A stretch of 64,000 bases of DNA from contig WSYC01000014.1 in assembly GCA_009773635.1 (NCBI GenBank), forward strand, positions 62,001-126,000. Reading direction: 5' to 3'. The notes under the pieces were generated by a model. That model had not been told where the DNA came from. It made no database searches and saw only the letters and a program-made list of their open reading frames with translations. The stretch's first letter is position 1. Every line of letters starts with the position of its first letter. The translations under genes were made by a program, and so were the position numbers. This DNA is from Beijerinckiaceae bacterium. Lineage in GTDB: Bacteria > Pseudomonadota > Alphaproteobacteria > Rhizobiales > Beijerinckiaceae. Below are positions 1-8,802 of this stretch, piece after piece.

Positions 1-64
1 GAAAGCCCTGATAGCCATTGCGGATGAGCAATTGCGTCGAGACGGTCTTGATCTCGCCCTTCAT
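1..64 (-). CDS. TetR-family regulator, N-terminal fragment
   Basis: Only the first 21 codons are in the window; the gene continues beyond the left edge. Translation from the ATG at 62-64 on minus begins MKGEIKTVSTQLLIRNGYQG, which resembles the first helix and turn of TetR/AcrR DNA-binding domains (basic start, L-L-x-x-x-G-Y-x-G). A purine-rich GAGGGAG lies 6 bases before the ATG. It is divergent from the ABC transporter at 284, so it may share that control region, but a HutC-like operator is also there. Only the fold can be proposed. Confidence 0.5.
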   Translation of the reverse strand, partial: MKGEIKTVSTQLLIRNGYQGF

Positions 65-203
65 CCACGCTCCCTCGTTCTCGCGCCGCCGTTGCGCAAT
101 CCTTGTGCTCTGTTCCGCCTTTCGCGTCCAGATGCCTGACGATGAGGCAGAGCCTAGGCAAGACAAATCCTTGCCTGCATGCCATCATCGATCAATCGCT
201 TTT

Positions 204-232
204 TTGACCCTTAATTTGTCTAGACAATAAAG
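204..232 (+). promoter_or_regulatory. Putative promoter with HutC-type operator (216-227)
   Basis: A perfect 12-base palindrome, TTGTCTAGACAA, lies at 216-227. A good -35 hexamer, TTGACC, is at 204-209, so the palindrome would fall between -35 and -10, as expected for a repressor site. The -10 itself is poor. The hutF/hutI intergenic region has a near copy (TTGTCTATACAT on minus). HutC repressors bind palindromes of this general TGT-N4-ACA form, so I infer that HutC controls the transporter starting at 284. Confidence 0.55.
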
Positions 233-283
233 CATGGCAATGCTTCACTCTCATCCGCTCAATCGCCTCAGGGGAGTAGGGAA

Positions 284-1237
284 ATGAACAAGTCTCTCGT
301 CGCCGTCACCTTCACCGCCGCCATGCTGGCCGCGACCGGCTTTGCCGCGCAGGCCCAGGAAGCTAAGCTCGCGCTTGGTCTTTCCGGCTGGACCGGCTTC
401 GCTCCGCTGACACTGGCCAAGGAAGCCGGCATCTTCAAGAAGCACGGCCTTGACGTCACCTTGAAGAAAATCCCGCAGGCTTCGCGCCATCTCGCACTCC
501 TCTCCGGCGACATCCAGTGCGCGGCGACCACCGTTGAAACCTGGGTTGTCTGGAACGCGAACGGCGTGCCGACCAAGCAGATCTTCCAGCTCGACAAGAG
601 CTACGGCGCCGATGGCATGGTGGTGCGCTCAACAACTGCCAAGATCGCAGACCTGAAGGGCAAGACTGTTGCGGCATCCGCGCCCGGCACCGCCCCCTAT
701 TTCACGCTGGCCTGGTTCCTCAAGAAGAACGGCCTTTCGGTGAAGGATGTCACGGTTGTCAATATGGAGCCCGGCCCGGCCGCGCAGGCCTTCATCGCCG
801 GCCAGAACGATGCCGCGATGACCTACGAACCCTATCTCTCTGCCGTGCGCGCAGCGCCGCAATCGGGCAAGATCATCGCGACCACGCTCGATTACCCGAT
901 GATCATGGATACGGTTGGCTGCACGACCGATTATCTCGCCAAAAACGAGAAGGTCGCCAAGGCGCTTGCGGACAGCTATTTTGAAGCGCTCGAGATGATC
1001 GCGAAGGAGCCGGCCAAGGCCAACGAGATCATGGGCGCGGATGTCAAGCAGTCGGGAGAGGCTTTCGCGAAATCCTCGGCCTATCTGCGCTGGCAGGACA
1101 AGGCGGCGAACAAGAAGTTCTTCTCGGGCGAACATGCCGCCTTCTCGAACGAGGCGGCCGATCTCCTGCTCGAAATCGGGATCATCAAGGCGAAGCCCGA
1201 CATGAACGCCCTCGCTGATCCGCGCTTCGTGCAGTAA
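284..1237 (+). CDS. ABC transporter substrate-binding protein, NMT1/THI5-like
   Basis: 317 residues. It starts with a Sec signal peptide (MNKS, a hydrophobic stretch, then AAQAQ) and is periplasmic. The mature part has the NMT1/THI5 and SsuA/TauA pattern: an early GWTGFAPLTLAKEAGIF segment, a DLKGKTVAAS segment near residue 125, and a hinge with AGQNDAAMTYEPY. The ATG at 284 follows a strong GGGGAGTAGGG ribosome site. Permease and ATPase genes follow. Family members carry thiamine precursors, sulfonates or pyrimidines. Placement beside hut genes and the HutC-like operator suggest histidine, urocanate or a related imidazole, which is inference. Confidence 0.85.
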   Translation: MNKSLVAVTFTAAMLAATGFAAQAQEAKLALGLSGWTGFAPLTLAKEAGIFKKHGLDVTLKKIPQASRHLALLSGDIQCAATTVETWVVWNANGVPTKQIFQLDKSYGADGMVVRSTTAKIADLKGKTVAASAPGTAPYFTLAWFLKKNGLSVKDVTVVNMEPGPAAQAFIAGQNDAAMTYEPYLSAVRAAPQSGKIIATTLDYPMIMDTVGCTTDYLAKNEKVAKALADSYFEALEMIAKEPAKANEIMGADVKQSGEAFAKSSAYLRWQDKAANKKFFSGEHAAFSNEAADLLLEIGIIKAKPDMNALADPRFVQ

Positions 1238-1255
1238 CGGCGCGAAACATCGTCA

Positions 1256-1277
1256 CGGGGCACCGTTCGGTGCCCCG
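1256..1277 (+). other. Intercistronic hairpin after the binding-protein gene
   Basis: CGGGGCACC-GTTC-GGTGCCCCG forms a 9-bp stem with a 4-base loop, 18 bases after the stop codon and 31 before the permease start. No U-tract follows. It probably protects the upstream mRNA from 3' decay or partly terminates, so that binding protein outnumbers permease. It covers the alternative ATG at 1270, which favours the start at 1309. Confidence 0.65.
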
Positions 1278-1308
1278 AATCGCGCCGCCCCATCTCCGGA
1301 TAACCCCC

Positions 1309-2082
1309 ATGCGCCCGCTGGAACCGATCTCGCAGACGGCCCGCCTCTGGCTTGGCCTCAGCTTCTTCCTGCTCTTTTTCGCGGCGTGGGCCTTGGCGAC
1401 GCTCGGCGGCTTCGTGCCAAAAATCTTCCTCGCCGACCCCATCACCATGGTGAAGGACGGCTGGCTGTTGCTGACGAAGTTCGGCTTCGGGCTCGATATC
1501 CTCATCACCATCTGGCGTGTTGTCGGCGGCTTCGTGCTGGCGGTGATCGTCGCGGTGCCGCTCGGCATCCTGATGGGGGCCTACAAGCCGGTCGAGGCTT
1601 TCTTCGAGCCCTTCGTCTCCTTCGCACGTTACCTGCCGGCCTCGGCCTTCGTGCCGCTCTTGATCCTCTGGGCGGGCCTTGGCGAAACGCAGAAGCTGCT
1701 GGTGATTTTCATCGGCTCGGTGTTCCAGATCGTGCTGATGGTGGCCGTCGTCGTCGGCAACACCCGGCGCGATCTCGTGGAAGCAGCCTACACGCTTGGC
1801 TCGGGCGATCGCTCGGTGGTGCGCCGCGTGCTCATCCCCATGAACGCGCCGGAAATCGCCGAAATTCTCCGCCTCGTCCTCGGCTGGGCCTGGACCTATG
1901 TGATCGTCGCCGAACTCATCGGCTCCTCGACCGGCATCGGCCACATGATCATCGATAGCCAGGCCTTGATGGCGACCGGCCAGATCATCTTCGGCATCAT
2001 CGTCATCGGCGTCATCGGGCTTGTTTCGGATTTCCTGTTCAAGCTGGTGAACCGGCGGCTTTTCCCGTGGAGACTGGCATGA
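1309..2082 (+). CDS. ABC transporter permease, SsuC/TauC type
   Basis: 257 residues from the ATG at 1309 (an upstream in-frame ATG at 1270 lies inside the hairpin and is less likely). This is a hydrophobic binding-protein-dependent permease. The inner-membrane coupling (EAA) loop is visible as EAAYTLGSGDRSVVRRVLIP at about residues 165-185, and YLPASAFVPLLILWAGLG is typical of nitrate/sulfonate/taurine permeases. It sits between its binding protein and its ATPase, and presumably acts as a homodimer. Confidence 0.88.
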   Translation: MRPLEPISQTARLWLGLSFFLLFFAAWALATLGGFVPKIFLADPITMVKDGWLLLTKFGFGLDILITIWRVVGGFVLAVIVAVPLGILMGAYKPVEAFFEPFVSFARYLPASAFVPLLILWAGLGETQKLLVIFIGSVFQIVLMVAVVVGNTRRDLVEAAYTLGSGDRSVVRRVLIPMNAPEIAEILRLVLGWAWTYVIVAELIGSSTGIGHMIIDSQALMATGQIIFGIIVIGVIGLVSDFLFKLVNRRLFPWRLA

Positions 2083-2098
2083 TCCTGGGGAGCACACC

Positions 2099-2881
2099 AT
2101 GAGCAAGCTTGTCGTCGAGAGCCTCTCCCGCGTCTTTCCGGGTGTGCATGGCGGCGCGCCGGTGACCGCGCTGCAACCGACCAGTCTCTCGGTTGGTGAC
2201 AATGATTTCGTGACGATCCTCGGCCCGTCCGGCTGCGGAAAATCGACGCTGCTGCGGATGATCGCGGGGCTCGACCGCCCCACGAGCGGCACTATCCTGC
2301 TCGACGGCCGCAAGGTTTCCGGGCCGGGGCCGGATCGCGGCATGGTCTTCCAGAGCTATACGCTGTTTCCCTGGCTCACGATCGCCGAGAACATCGCTTT
2401 CGGTCTCACCGAGAAGGGCATGGCAGCGGCCGAGACCCGCGAGATCGTCGCCGCCTACATCGACAAGGTCGGCCTGCGGGGCTTCGAGAAGCACTATCCG
2501 AAGCAGCTTTCAGGCGGCATGCAGCAGCGCACGGCGATTGCCCGCGCGCTTGCGAATGATCCTGCCGTCCTGCTGCTCGACGAGCCCTTCGGCGCGCTCG
2601 ACAACCAGACCCGCGCGCTGATGCAGGAGCTTCTGCTCGGCATCTGGGAGCGCGAGAAGAAGACCGTGCTGTTCGTGACGCACGATATCGAGGAGGCGAT
2701 CTTCATCGCTTCGCGCTGCCTCGTGATGTCCGCGCGGCCGGGTCGCATCAAGGCCGATATCGCGATCGACCTGCCCTATCCCCGCCACTACACGCTGAAA
2801 ACCTCGCCCGAATTCTCCGATTTCAAGGCGCGGTTGACCGAGGAAATCCGGGCCGAGGCTGTGCTCGCGGCGGCGCATTAA
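2099..2881 (+). CDS. ABC transporter ATP-binding protein, SsuB/TauB type
   Basis: 260 residues. It has Walker A GPSGCGKST, Q-loop VFQSYTLFPWLT, signature LSGGMQQR, Walker B VLLLDEPFGALD and the switch histidine in FVTHDIEEA. The C-terminus has the usual SARPGRI segment of nitrate/sulfonate/taurine ATPases. It starts 17 bases after the permease. This completes a three-gene importer; the reading frame is intact with all nucleotide-binding motifs present. Confidence 0.92.
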   Translation: MSKLVVESLSRVFPGVHGGAPVTALQPTSLSVGDNDFVTILGPSGCGKSTLLRMIAGLDRPTSGTILLDGRKVSGPGPDRGMVFQSYTLFPWLTIAENIAFGLTEKGMAAAETREIVAAYIDKVGLRGFEKHYPKQLSGGMQQRTAIARALANDPAVLLLDEPFGALDNQTRALMQELLLGIWEREKKTVLFVTHDIEEAIFIASRCLVMSARPGRIKADIAIDLPYPRHYTLKTSPEFSDFKARLTEEIRAEAVLAAAH

Positions 2882-2930
2882 GCCTCGCGGCGCACCAATT
2901 TTCGGAACACGCATTCTATCCAATTGTCTT

Positions 2931-2977
2931 TCGCATTTTCTTCACGCGAACCGGTGGCCACTTCGCTTGAAAATGCT
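2931..2977. repeat. REP-like palindromic element, copy A
   Basis: A 47-base element with outer inverted ends GCATTTTC/GAAAATGC around a central CCGGT. It differs from copy B (45994-46040) at 2 positions and from copy C (54607-54658, opposite orientation) at a few more. It lies between the 3' ends of the convergent ABC ATPase and hutC genes. Similar elements are, to my knowledge, common between genes in Rhizobiales. Confidence 0.75.
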
Positions 2978-2982
2978 GCCGG

Positions 2983-3729
2983 CTAAACCCCGACGCTTCC
3001 CCCCGGCCGGAAATGGCTCGTGAGCTGATGCCGCTCGCCAGGGTAGGTGAGCCGCACCCAGGTGATCGTATTTTCGCCCTGCCATGTCCGCCGCTCGATG
3101 ACGAGGCACGCGGCCTTGCGGGCAATGCCCAGCTTCTCCGCAACCAGCGGGCCCGCAAGGTCCGCCTGAATGACATGCTCCGCATTCGTCCAGGGCACGA
3201 CGTTCAGGAGCCATGTGCCCGGCGGCGCCCCCGTGAACGGCTCACTCGCGGCGGAGGGCACCATCGCAAGATTCATGAGCCGCTCCTCGAAAACGAAGGG
3301 GCGCCCATTGGCAAAGTGCAGCACACTCATCGCCAGCACCTTGCCCTTGGCCGGAACCGCAAGGTGGAGCGCATCCTCCGCGCTCATCCGGCGCTCGGTG
3401 CGGGAGAGAATCTCGAAGCGATACGCGCGACCCGAACCGAGAATCTCGGCCTTGATATCCTGGATGGACAGGATCGTTTCCTGCGATTTCGGCATGGCGA
3501 CGAAGGAGCCGGACCGCCGCTTGCGCACCACCAGCCCGGCCTTCGCGAGCGTGGAAAGCGCCTTGTTCACCGTCATCCGCGAGCAGGCATATTGCGCCTG
3601 CAACTCGTGCTCGGATGGCACGCGCGACCCCGGCACCCAAGCGCCGCTCGCGATCTTCGCCTGAAGATCACGCTCGATTTCGAGGTAGCGCGGCAGGGGG
3701 AAGGCGGCGTCCAAAATTCGGGTCCTCAA
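2983..3729 (-). CDS. hutC: Histidine utilisation repressor HutC (GntR/HutC family)
   Basis: 248 residues. The N-terminal winged helix-turn-helix is clear (PLPRYLEIERDL, VPSEHELQAQY, SRMTVNKALSTLAKAGLV, RRSGSFVA), followed by a UTRA ligand domain ending ERRTWQGENTITWVRLTYPG. HutC represses hut genes until urocanate binds. It lies 6 bases after hutF, so the two are co-transcribed from the operator region at 5.17 kb, implying autoregulation. The start is a TTG at 3729. A second TTG at 3714 has a better-placed GAGGA and may be the true start. Confidence 0.93.
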   Translation of the reverse strand: MRTRILDAAFPLPRYLEIERDLQAKIASGAWVPGSRVPSEHELQAQYACSRMTVNKALSTLAKAGLVVRKRRSGSFVAMPKSQETILSIQDIKAEILGSGRAYRFEILSRTERRMSAEDALHLAVPAKGKVLAMSVLHFANGRPFVFEERLMNLAMVPSAASEPFTGAPPGTWLLNVVPWTNAEHVIQADLAGPLVAEKLGIARKAACLVIERRTWQGENTITWVRLTYPGERHQLTSHFRPGGSVGV

Positions 3730-3735
3730 TTCGGG

Positions 3736-5097
3736 CTAGAGCGCAGCCAGACGCGCCATCACTTTTCCATAGCGCGCCGCGATCGCCTCGCGCGCGACAT
3801 GCCGGCCGCCGGTCACCTGCCGGATGCCGCCGACATAGACCGCATCGATCGCCCGCGCGCCGGCGACGAAGATATAGCGATCGAGAATGCCATCGTCCAC
3901 GCCATGCGCGAGATCGCTGTGGGTGGCGTCGAGCACCACAAAATCCGCGCGGTTTCCGGGCGCGATCCCGCCGATCTTGCGGCCGAGCGCCTGCGCACCG
4001 CCTGCGAGCGCGCCGTGATAAAGCGCCGCGCCGGTCGAGTGCCCCTCGTGCTGCGGAAACACGTTGCGCGCACGCAGCCCAAGCCGCTGGCTGTATTCGA
4101 GCTGTTTTAATTCGCCAGCCGCCGTGATCTCGACGTTGGAATCTGTGCCGACACCGAAAGCGCCCCCCGCGGCCAGCATCGTCGGCGCATCAAAAATTCC
4201 GTCACCGAGGTTGGCCTCGGTGATCGGGCAGAGGCCCGCCACCGCACCGCTTGCGGCCACGGAGCGCCCCTCGGCCTCGGTCATATGCGTCGCATGAATC
4301 AGGCACCAGCGCGCGTCGACCTCGGCATGATCGAACAGCCATTCGACCGGCCTGCGCCCGCTCCAGCCAATGCAATCCTCGACCTCACGAAGCTGCTCTG
4401 CGATGTGGATATGGATCGGCCCCCTCTTGTGAGTAGCCAGCAAATCATCAAGCGTTTCCGGCGTCACCGCCCGCAGCGAATGCGGTGCAACGCCGATCGC
4501 GGCATCGGCCAGGCCGGTAATCGCCGCCCTCGCCTTCTCATGCAGGCGTGCGAAGCCATCGAGATCACAGATGAAGCGCCGCTGACCTTCCGTCGGCGGC
4601 AGACCACCAAACCCGCCTTGCGCATAGAACACCGGCAGCAGCGTGAGGCCGATGCCGGTCTCGGCTGCCGCGGCGGCGATCCGCTCGCAATGCTCGGCCG
4701 GGTTGGCATAGGGCGCGCCGCCAATCGCGTGGTGGAGGTAGTGAAACTCGCCGACCGCTGTGAACCCGCCCTCCAGCATTTCCATGAAGGCAAAGGCGGC
4801 GATCGCCTCGACATCATCCGCGCTCAAAGCACCGAGGAAGTGATACATCACCTGCCGCCACGACCAGAAACTGTCGGATGATGGCCCCCGGATTTCGCCG
4901 AGCCCGGCCATGCCGCGCTGGAACGTATGGCTGTGCAGGCTCGCGAGCCCCGGCAATGCGATGCCGCCATCACGGCTCATGCCGACCGGCGAGACACCGG
5001 GCGCCACTTCCGTGATAAACCCGTTTTCGACGCGGAGGGCGACATTGTGCGCCCATCCGCCGGGCAACAGCGCCTTCTCAAAAAACAGGGTCTGCAT
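3736..5097 (-). CDS. hutF: Formimidoylglutamate deiminase HutF
   Basis: 453 residues, amidohydrolase superfamily. It converts N-formimino-L-glutamate to N-formyl-L-glutamate and ammonia. The first metal site is HSH at residues 55-57 (GLASLHSHTFQRGMAG); further ligands appear in HIHIAEQ (with the family's substrate-binding E-Q), HATHMT and GTDSNVEI. The C-terminal composite strand has the usual GNRADFVVLD. With hutG this defines the five-step pathway that releases formate rather than formamide. It is first in the minus-strand hutF-hutC operon, divergent from hutI. Confidence 0.95.
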   Translation of the reverse strand: MQTLFFEKALLPGGWAHNVALRVENGFITEVAPGVSPVGMSRDGGIALPGLASLHSHTFQRGMAGLGEIRGPSSDSFWSWRQVMYHFLGALSADDVEAIAAFAFMEMLEGGFTAVGEFHYLHHAIGGAPYANPAEHCERIAAAAAETGIGLTLLPVFYAQGGFGGLPPTEGQRRFICDLDGFARLHEKARAAITGLADAAIGVAPHSLRAVTPETLDDLLATHKRGPIHIHIAEQLREVEDCIGWSGRRPVEWLFDHAEVDARWCLIHATHMTEAEGRSVAASGAVAGLCPITEANLGDGIFDAPTMLAAGGAFGVGTDSNVEITAAGELKQLEYSQRLGLRARNVFPQHEGHSTGAALYHGALAGGAQALGRKIGGIAPGNRADFVVLDATHSDLAHGVDDGILDRYIFVAGARAIDAVYVGGIRQVTGGRHVAREAIAARYGKVMARLAAL

Positions 5098-5173
5098 TCA
5101 ATTTCCCGCCTTGGTTCGCGCAGCTGTAGCCGCCCTTGAAAATGCCTATGGACAATAGCGCAGTTCTGTCATT

Positions 5174-5185
5174 ATGTATAGACAA
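5174..5185 (-). promoter_or_regulatory. HutC-type operator between hutF and hutI
   Basis: Read on minus, TTGTCTATACAT matches the perfect palindrome at 216-227 (TTGTCTAGACAA) at 10 of 12 positions. It lies 37 bases before the hutI ATG and 77 bases before the hutF ATG, placed to control both divergent operons. Confidence 0.65.
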
Positions 5186-5210
5186 ATAAGGCTTGACCTT
5201 GGAGGCCAGC

Positions 5211-6419
5211 ATGCCCTTCGACCGCCTGTGGCGCAATGCCCGGATCGCGACCCTTGCGCCGGATCGGCCCGGGTTGGGCGTGATCGAGAACGGCGCCCTT
5301 GCCACCACGGGGGAACGGATCACCTTTGTCGGCCCGGAAACGGATCTGCCCTCGGACACGCGCGCCGCCGAGACGATCGACTGCGCGGGTCGCTGGATGA
5401 CACCCGGCCTCGTCGATTGCCACACGCACCTTGTTTTTGGCGGCAACCGCGCCCGCGAATTCGAGCAGCGCCTCGCCGGCGCGAGCTACGAAGAGATCGC
5501 GCGCGCTGGCGGCGGCATTCTCTCGACCGTGCGCGCGACGCGGGCGGCGAGTGAGGATGATCTCGTTCAGGCCGCGCTGCCGCGGCTTGATCATCTGATC
5601 GCCGAGGGTGTGACGACCGTTGAGATCAAGTCCGGTTACGGGCTCGATCAGGAGAGCGAAGCCCGCATGTTGCGCGCCGCGCGGCGCCTTGGTTCCGAGC
5701 GGAAGGTTGGTGTGACCACCACCTTTCTCGGCGCGCATGCGTTGCCGCCGGAGGCGGGCGGTGACAAGGATGCATACATCGACCACCTGTGCACCAAGGT
5801 CCTGCCCGCGCTTGCCGCCGAAGGCCTTGCCGATGCCGTCGACGCCTTCTGCGAGGGTATCGCCTTTTCCATCGATCAGACCGCGCGCGTGTTCAATGCC
5901 GCCAGGGCGCTTGGCCTTCCGGTCAAGCTCCACGCCGACCAGCTCTCGAACCTCGGTGGCGCAGCGCTGGCCGCGCGCTATCGTGCACTCTCGGCCGACC
6001 ATCTCGAATACACGGATGAAGCCGGCGCCCGCGCCATGGCTGAGGCGGGAACGGTTGCCGTGCTGCTGCCGGGGGCGTTCTACTTCATCCGCGAAACGCG
6101 GAAGCCGCCGGTCGATCTTTTCCGGGCCGCCGGAACACACATGGCGCTGGCAACCGATTGCAACCCCGGCTCCTCACCGCTCACCTCGCTGTTGCTGACG
6201 ATGAATATGGGCGCGACATTGTTCCGCCTGACGGTTGAGGAATGCATCGCCGGCGTCACGCGCGAGGCGGCGCGGGCGCTTGGGCGGCTCGATGACATCG
6301 GCACGCTCGAGGTCGGGAAATCCTGCGATCTCGCGATCTGGTCGATCGAGGACTTGGCTGAACTCGTCTACCGCATCGGCTTCAACCCGCTGCATACCCG
6401 CATCTGGAGGGGACAATGA
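5211..6419 (+). CDS. hutI: Imidazolonepropionase HutI
   Basis: 402 residues from the ATG at 5211, which follows GGAGG. A TTG 18 bases upstream is in frame but has no ribosome site. It hydrolyses imidazolone-5-propionate to formiminoglutamate in the cytoplasm. Amidohydrolase motifs: [17 protein letters not shown] (HxH metal ligands plus the substrate-binding GGNR typical of HutI), [20 protein letters not shown] and [10 protein letters not shown]. It is first in the plus-strand hutIHGU operon and overlaps hutH by 4 bases. Confidence 0.96.
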   Translation: MPFDRLWRNARIATLAPDRPGLGVIENGALATTGERITFVGPETDLPSDTRAAETIDCAGRWMTPGLVDCHTHLVFGGNRAREFEQRLAGASYEEIARAGGGILSTVRATRAASEDDLVQAALPRLDHLIAEGVTTVEIKSGYGLDQESEARMLRAARRLGSERKVGVTTTFLGAHALPPEAGGDKDAYIDHLCTKVLPALAAEGLADAVDAFCEGIAFSIDQTARVFNAARALGLPVKLHADQLSNLGGAALAARYRALSADHLEYTDEAGARAMAEAGTVAVLLPGAFYFIRETRKPPVDLFRAAGTHMALATDCNPGSSPLTSLLLTMNMGATLFRLTVEECIAGVTREAARALGRLDDIGTLEVGKSCDLAIWSIEDLAELVYRIGFNPLHTRIWRGQ

Positions 6420-7960
6420 CCGACATCACCCTGCGCCCCGGCAACGTCCCGCTCAGCGATTGGCGCGCGATCTACGAGGGCGCAAGCCTCCGGCTGGATC
6501 CCGCCTGCTATCCGGCCATCGAGCGCTCCGCCGCAACGGTGCACGCGATCCTCGCGAAGGGCGAGCCGGTCTATGGCATCAATACCGGCTTCGGAAAGCT
6601 GGCAATGGTCAAGATCGAAACCGATGACCTCGCCACGCTCCAGCGCAACATCGTGCTGAGCCATGCCGCCGGCACGGGCGCACCGATGCCGGTGGCGGTG
6701 ACCCGGCTGATGATGGCGTTGAAGCTTGCGAGCCTCGCGCAAGGTGCCTCGGGGTGCAGCCTCGCGACCATCACCCTGCTGGAAGCCCTCTTGCGCAAGG
6801 GCCTGACTCCGGTCGTTCCCTGCAAGGGCTCGGTCGGCGCATCCGGTGATCTCGCCCCGCTCGCGCACATGAGTGCCGCGATGATCGGCGTCGGCACCTT
6901 TCTCGTCGACGGACGCGCGGTTGAAGCCAGCCGTGCGCTGGCGGATGCCGGGCTCTCCCCCCTCGTGCTCGGCCCGAAGGAAGGATTGGCGCTGCTCAAC
7001 GGCACGCAGTTTTCGACCGCCTACGCGCTGGCCGGGCTCTTCGAGGCCGAAACGCTGCTGCAATCCGCGCTGATCACCGGTGCCTTGTCCACCGATGCCG
7101 CACGCGGCTCCGATACGCCCTTCGATCCGCGCATCCACGCCCTGCGCCGTCACAAGGGTCAGATCGAGGTGGCGAGTTGCCTGCGCGGCCTGATGACAGG
7201 TTCGGCAATCCGCGCCTCGCATCTCGTGGGCGACGAGCGCGTTCAGGACCCCTATTGCCTGCGCTGCCAGCCGCAGGTGATGGGCGCGGCGCTCGATCTT
7301 CTGCGCCAGGCCGCAACAACGCTCGGCACCGAGGCGAACGGCGTTTCGGACAATCCGCTGATCTTTGTCGAGACTGGCGAAGCCCTTTCGGGCGGTAATT
7401 TCCACGCCGAGCCTGTGGCTTTCGCGGCGGATATGATTGCGCTTGCGATCTGCGAGATCGGCTCGATCGCCGAACGCCGCATCGCGATGCTGGTCGATCC
7501 AGCGCTCTCCGGCATGCCGGCATTCCTGACGCCGAAGCCGGGGCTGAATTCCGGGTTCATGATCCCGCAGGTCACGGCGGCCGCGCTCGTCTCGGAGAAC
7601 AAGCAGCGCGCCTACCCCGCCTCGGTTGATTCCATCCCGACCTCCGCCAATCAGGAGGATCACGTCTCGATGGCCGCACATGGCGCGCGCCGCCTCCTCG
7701 AAATGGCCGAAAACGCACGCGCCGTCATTGGCATCGAACTGCTTGCCGCCGCGCAAGGCTGTGATTTTCACCATCCTCTGGCATCAAGCGCGCCGCTGGA
7801 GGCTGTCCGCATCCTGCTGCGCAGCCGCGTCAGCCGGCTTGATAACGACCGCCATTTTCATCCGGACATGGAAGCGGCCAATACCCTCGTCGCCGAACGC
7901 CTGTTGGTGAGAGCCGTCGGCATTGACCGACTGCCCGCTGTAACCGGAGACATCGCATGA
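6416..7960 (+). CDS. hutH: Histidine ammonia-lyase HutH
   Basis: 514 residues. It removes ammonia from L-histidine to give urocanate, the first step and the source of the HutC inducer. The Ala-Ser-Gly triad that cyclises to the MIO group is at residues 142-144 ([14 protein letters not shown]). The active-site tyrosine segment is [10 protein letters not shown], and [15 protein letters not shown] and [10 protein letters not shown] are present. Length is normal for bacterial HutH. The start overlaps hutI (ATGA) and follows GGAGGGG. Confidence 0.97.
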   Translation: MTDITLRPGNVPLSDWRAIYEGASLRLDPACYPAIERSAATVHAILAKGEPVYGINTGFGKLAMVKIETDDLATLQRNIVLSHAAGTGAPMPVAVTRLMMALKLASLAQGASGCSLATITLLEALLRKGLTPVVPCKGSVGASGDLAPLAHMSAAMIGVGTFLVDGRAVEASRALADAGLSPLVLGPKEGLALLNGTQFSTAYALAGLFEAETLLQSALITGALSTDAARGSDTPFDPRIHALRRHKGQIEVASCLRGLMTGSAIRASHLVGDERVQDPYCLRCQPQVMGAALDLLRQAATTLGTEANGVSDNPLIFVETGEALSGGNFHAEPVAFAADMIALAICEIGSIAERRIAMLVDPALSGMPAFLTPKPGLNSGFMIPQVTAAALVSENKQRAYPASVDSIPTSANQEDHVSMAAHGARRLLEMAENARAVIGIELLAAAQGCDFHHPLASSAPLEAVRILLRSRVSRLDNDRHFHPDMEAANTLVAERLLVRAVGIDRLPAVTGDIA

Positions 7961-8790
7961 CAGACACGACCCGCGACTGGCTGACGGTGCGGCGCGGCAA
8001 TGCCCCGCTGGTCATCAGCCTGCCCCATACCGGCACCATAATCCCCGATGCCTATGCGACCGATCTGGTCTCGCCCTGGCTGGCGAGGAAGGATGCCGAC
8101 TGGTGGATCGAAACGCTCTACGATTTCGCCGCCGGGCTTGATACCACCATCGTCCGCACCGGAATTTCGCGCACGGTGATCGATGTCAACCGCGATCCCT
8201 CCGGCATGTCGCTCTACCCCGGGCAGGCAACAACCGAACTTTGCCCGACAACAACCTTCGACGGGCAACCACTTTATCGAGCCGGCGCACTCTTTTCACC
8301 CCAAGAAATAGACAAGCGCTATCGCGCCTATTTCGCGCCCTACCATGCGGCGCTGAAAGCCGAGCTCAACCGCCTGAGGACAGATCACCGCGCTGTCGTT
8401 CTCTATGACTGCCATTCGATCCGCTCGACTATTCCCAGGTTGTTCGAGGGCGAGCTGCCGAATTTCAATCTCGGCACGAATTCTGGCGCTTCCTGCGCGG
8501 AAGCGCTCACACGGGGTGTCGAGGCCATCTGCGATCGCACGGGGTTCAGCCGCGTCACCAACGGCCGCTTCAAGGGCGGCTATATCACGCGCAGCCTTGG
8601 TGCACCCGAGCGCGGCATCCACGCGCTCCAGATGGAGCTGGCCTGCCGGGGCTATATGCGTGAGCCGGCTGCGATGCCGGATGAATCGAACTGGCCAACG
8701 CCCTATGATCCCGATTTCGCCGCCCCGATGCGGGCTGCGCTGGTGGATATTCTCACCTTCTGCCTCGTCTTTGCCCGTTCCCACGCCTGA
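7957..8790 (+). CDS. hutG: N-formylglutamate deformylase HutG
   Basis: 277 residues, N-formylglutamate amidohydrolase family. It hydrolyses N-formyl-L-glutamate to formate and glutamate, the last step after HutF. Features seen: SLPHTG near the start, the [13 protein letters not shown] segment, YDCHSIRS and [23 protein letters not shown]. This is the amidohydrolase type, not the arginase-like formiminoglutamase also called HutG, which agrees with the presence of hutF. The start overlaps the hutH stop by 4 bases. Confidence 0.94.
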   Translation: MTDTTRDWLTVRRGNAPLVISLPHTGTIIPDAYATDLVSPWLARKDADWWIETLYDFAAGLDTTIVRTGISRTVIDVNRDPSGMSLYPGQATTELCPTTTFDGQPLYRAGALFSPQEIDKRYRAYFAPYHAALKAELNRLRTDHRAVVLYDCHSIRSTIPRLFEGELPNFNLGTNSGASCAEALTRGVEAICDRTGFSRVTNGRFKGGYITRSLGAPERGIHALQMELACRGYMREPAAMPDESNWPTPYDPDFAAPMRAALVDILTFCLVFARSHA

Positions 8791-8802
8791 CGGAGACACC
8801 CT

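Noticed and set aside
18-230. A 70-codon plus-strand frame at the left edge
   Set aside because: It overlaps the start of a credible TetR gene on minus and the operator/promoter at 204-232, has no ribosome site, and shows no family resemblance.
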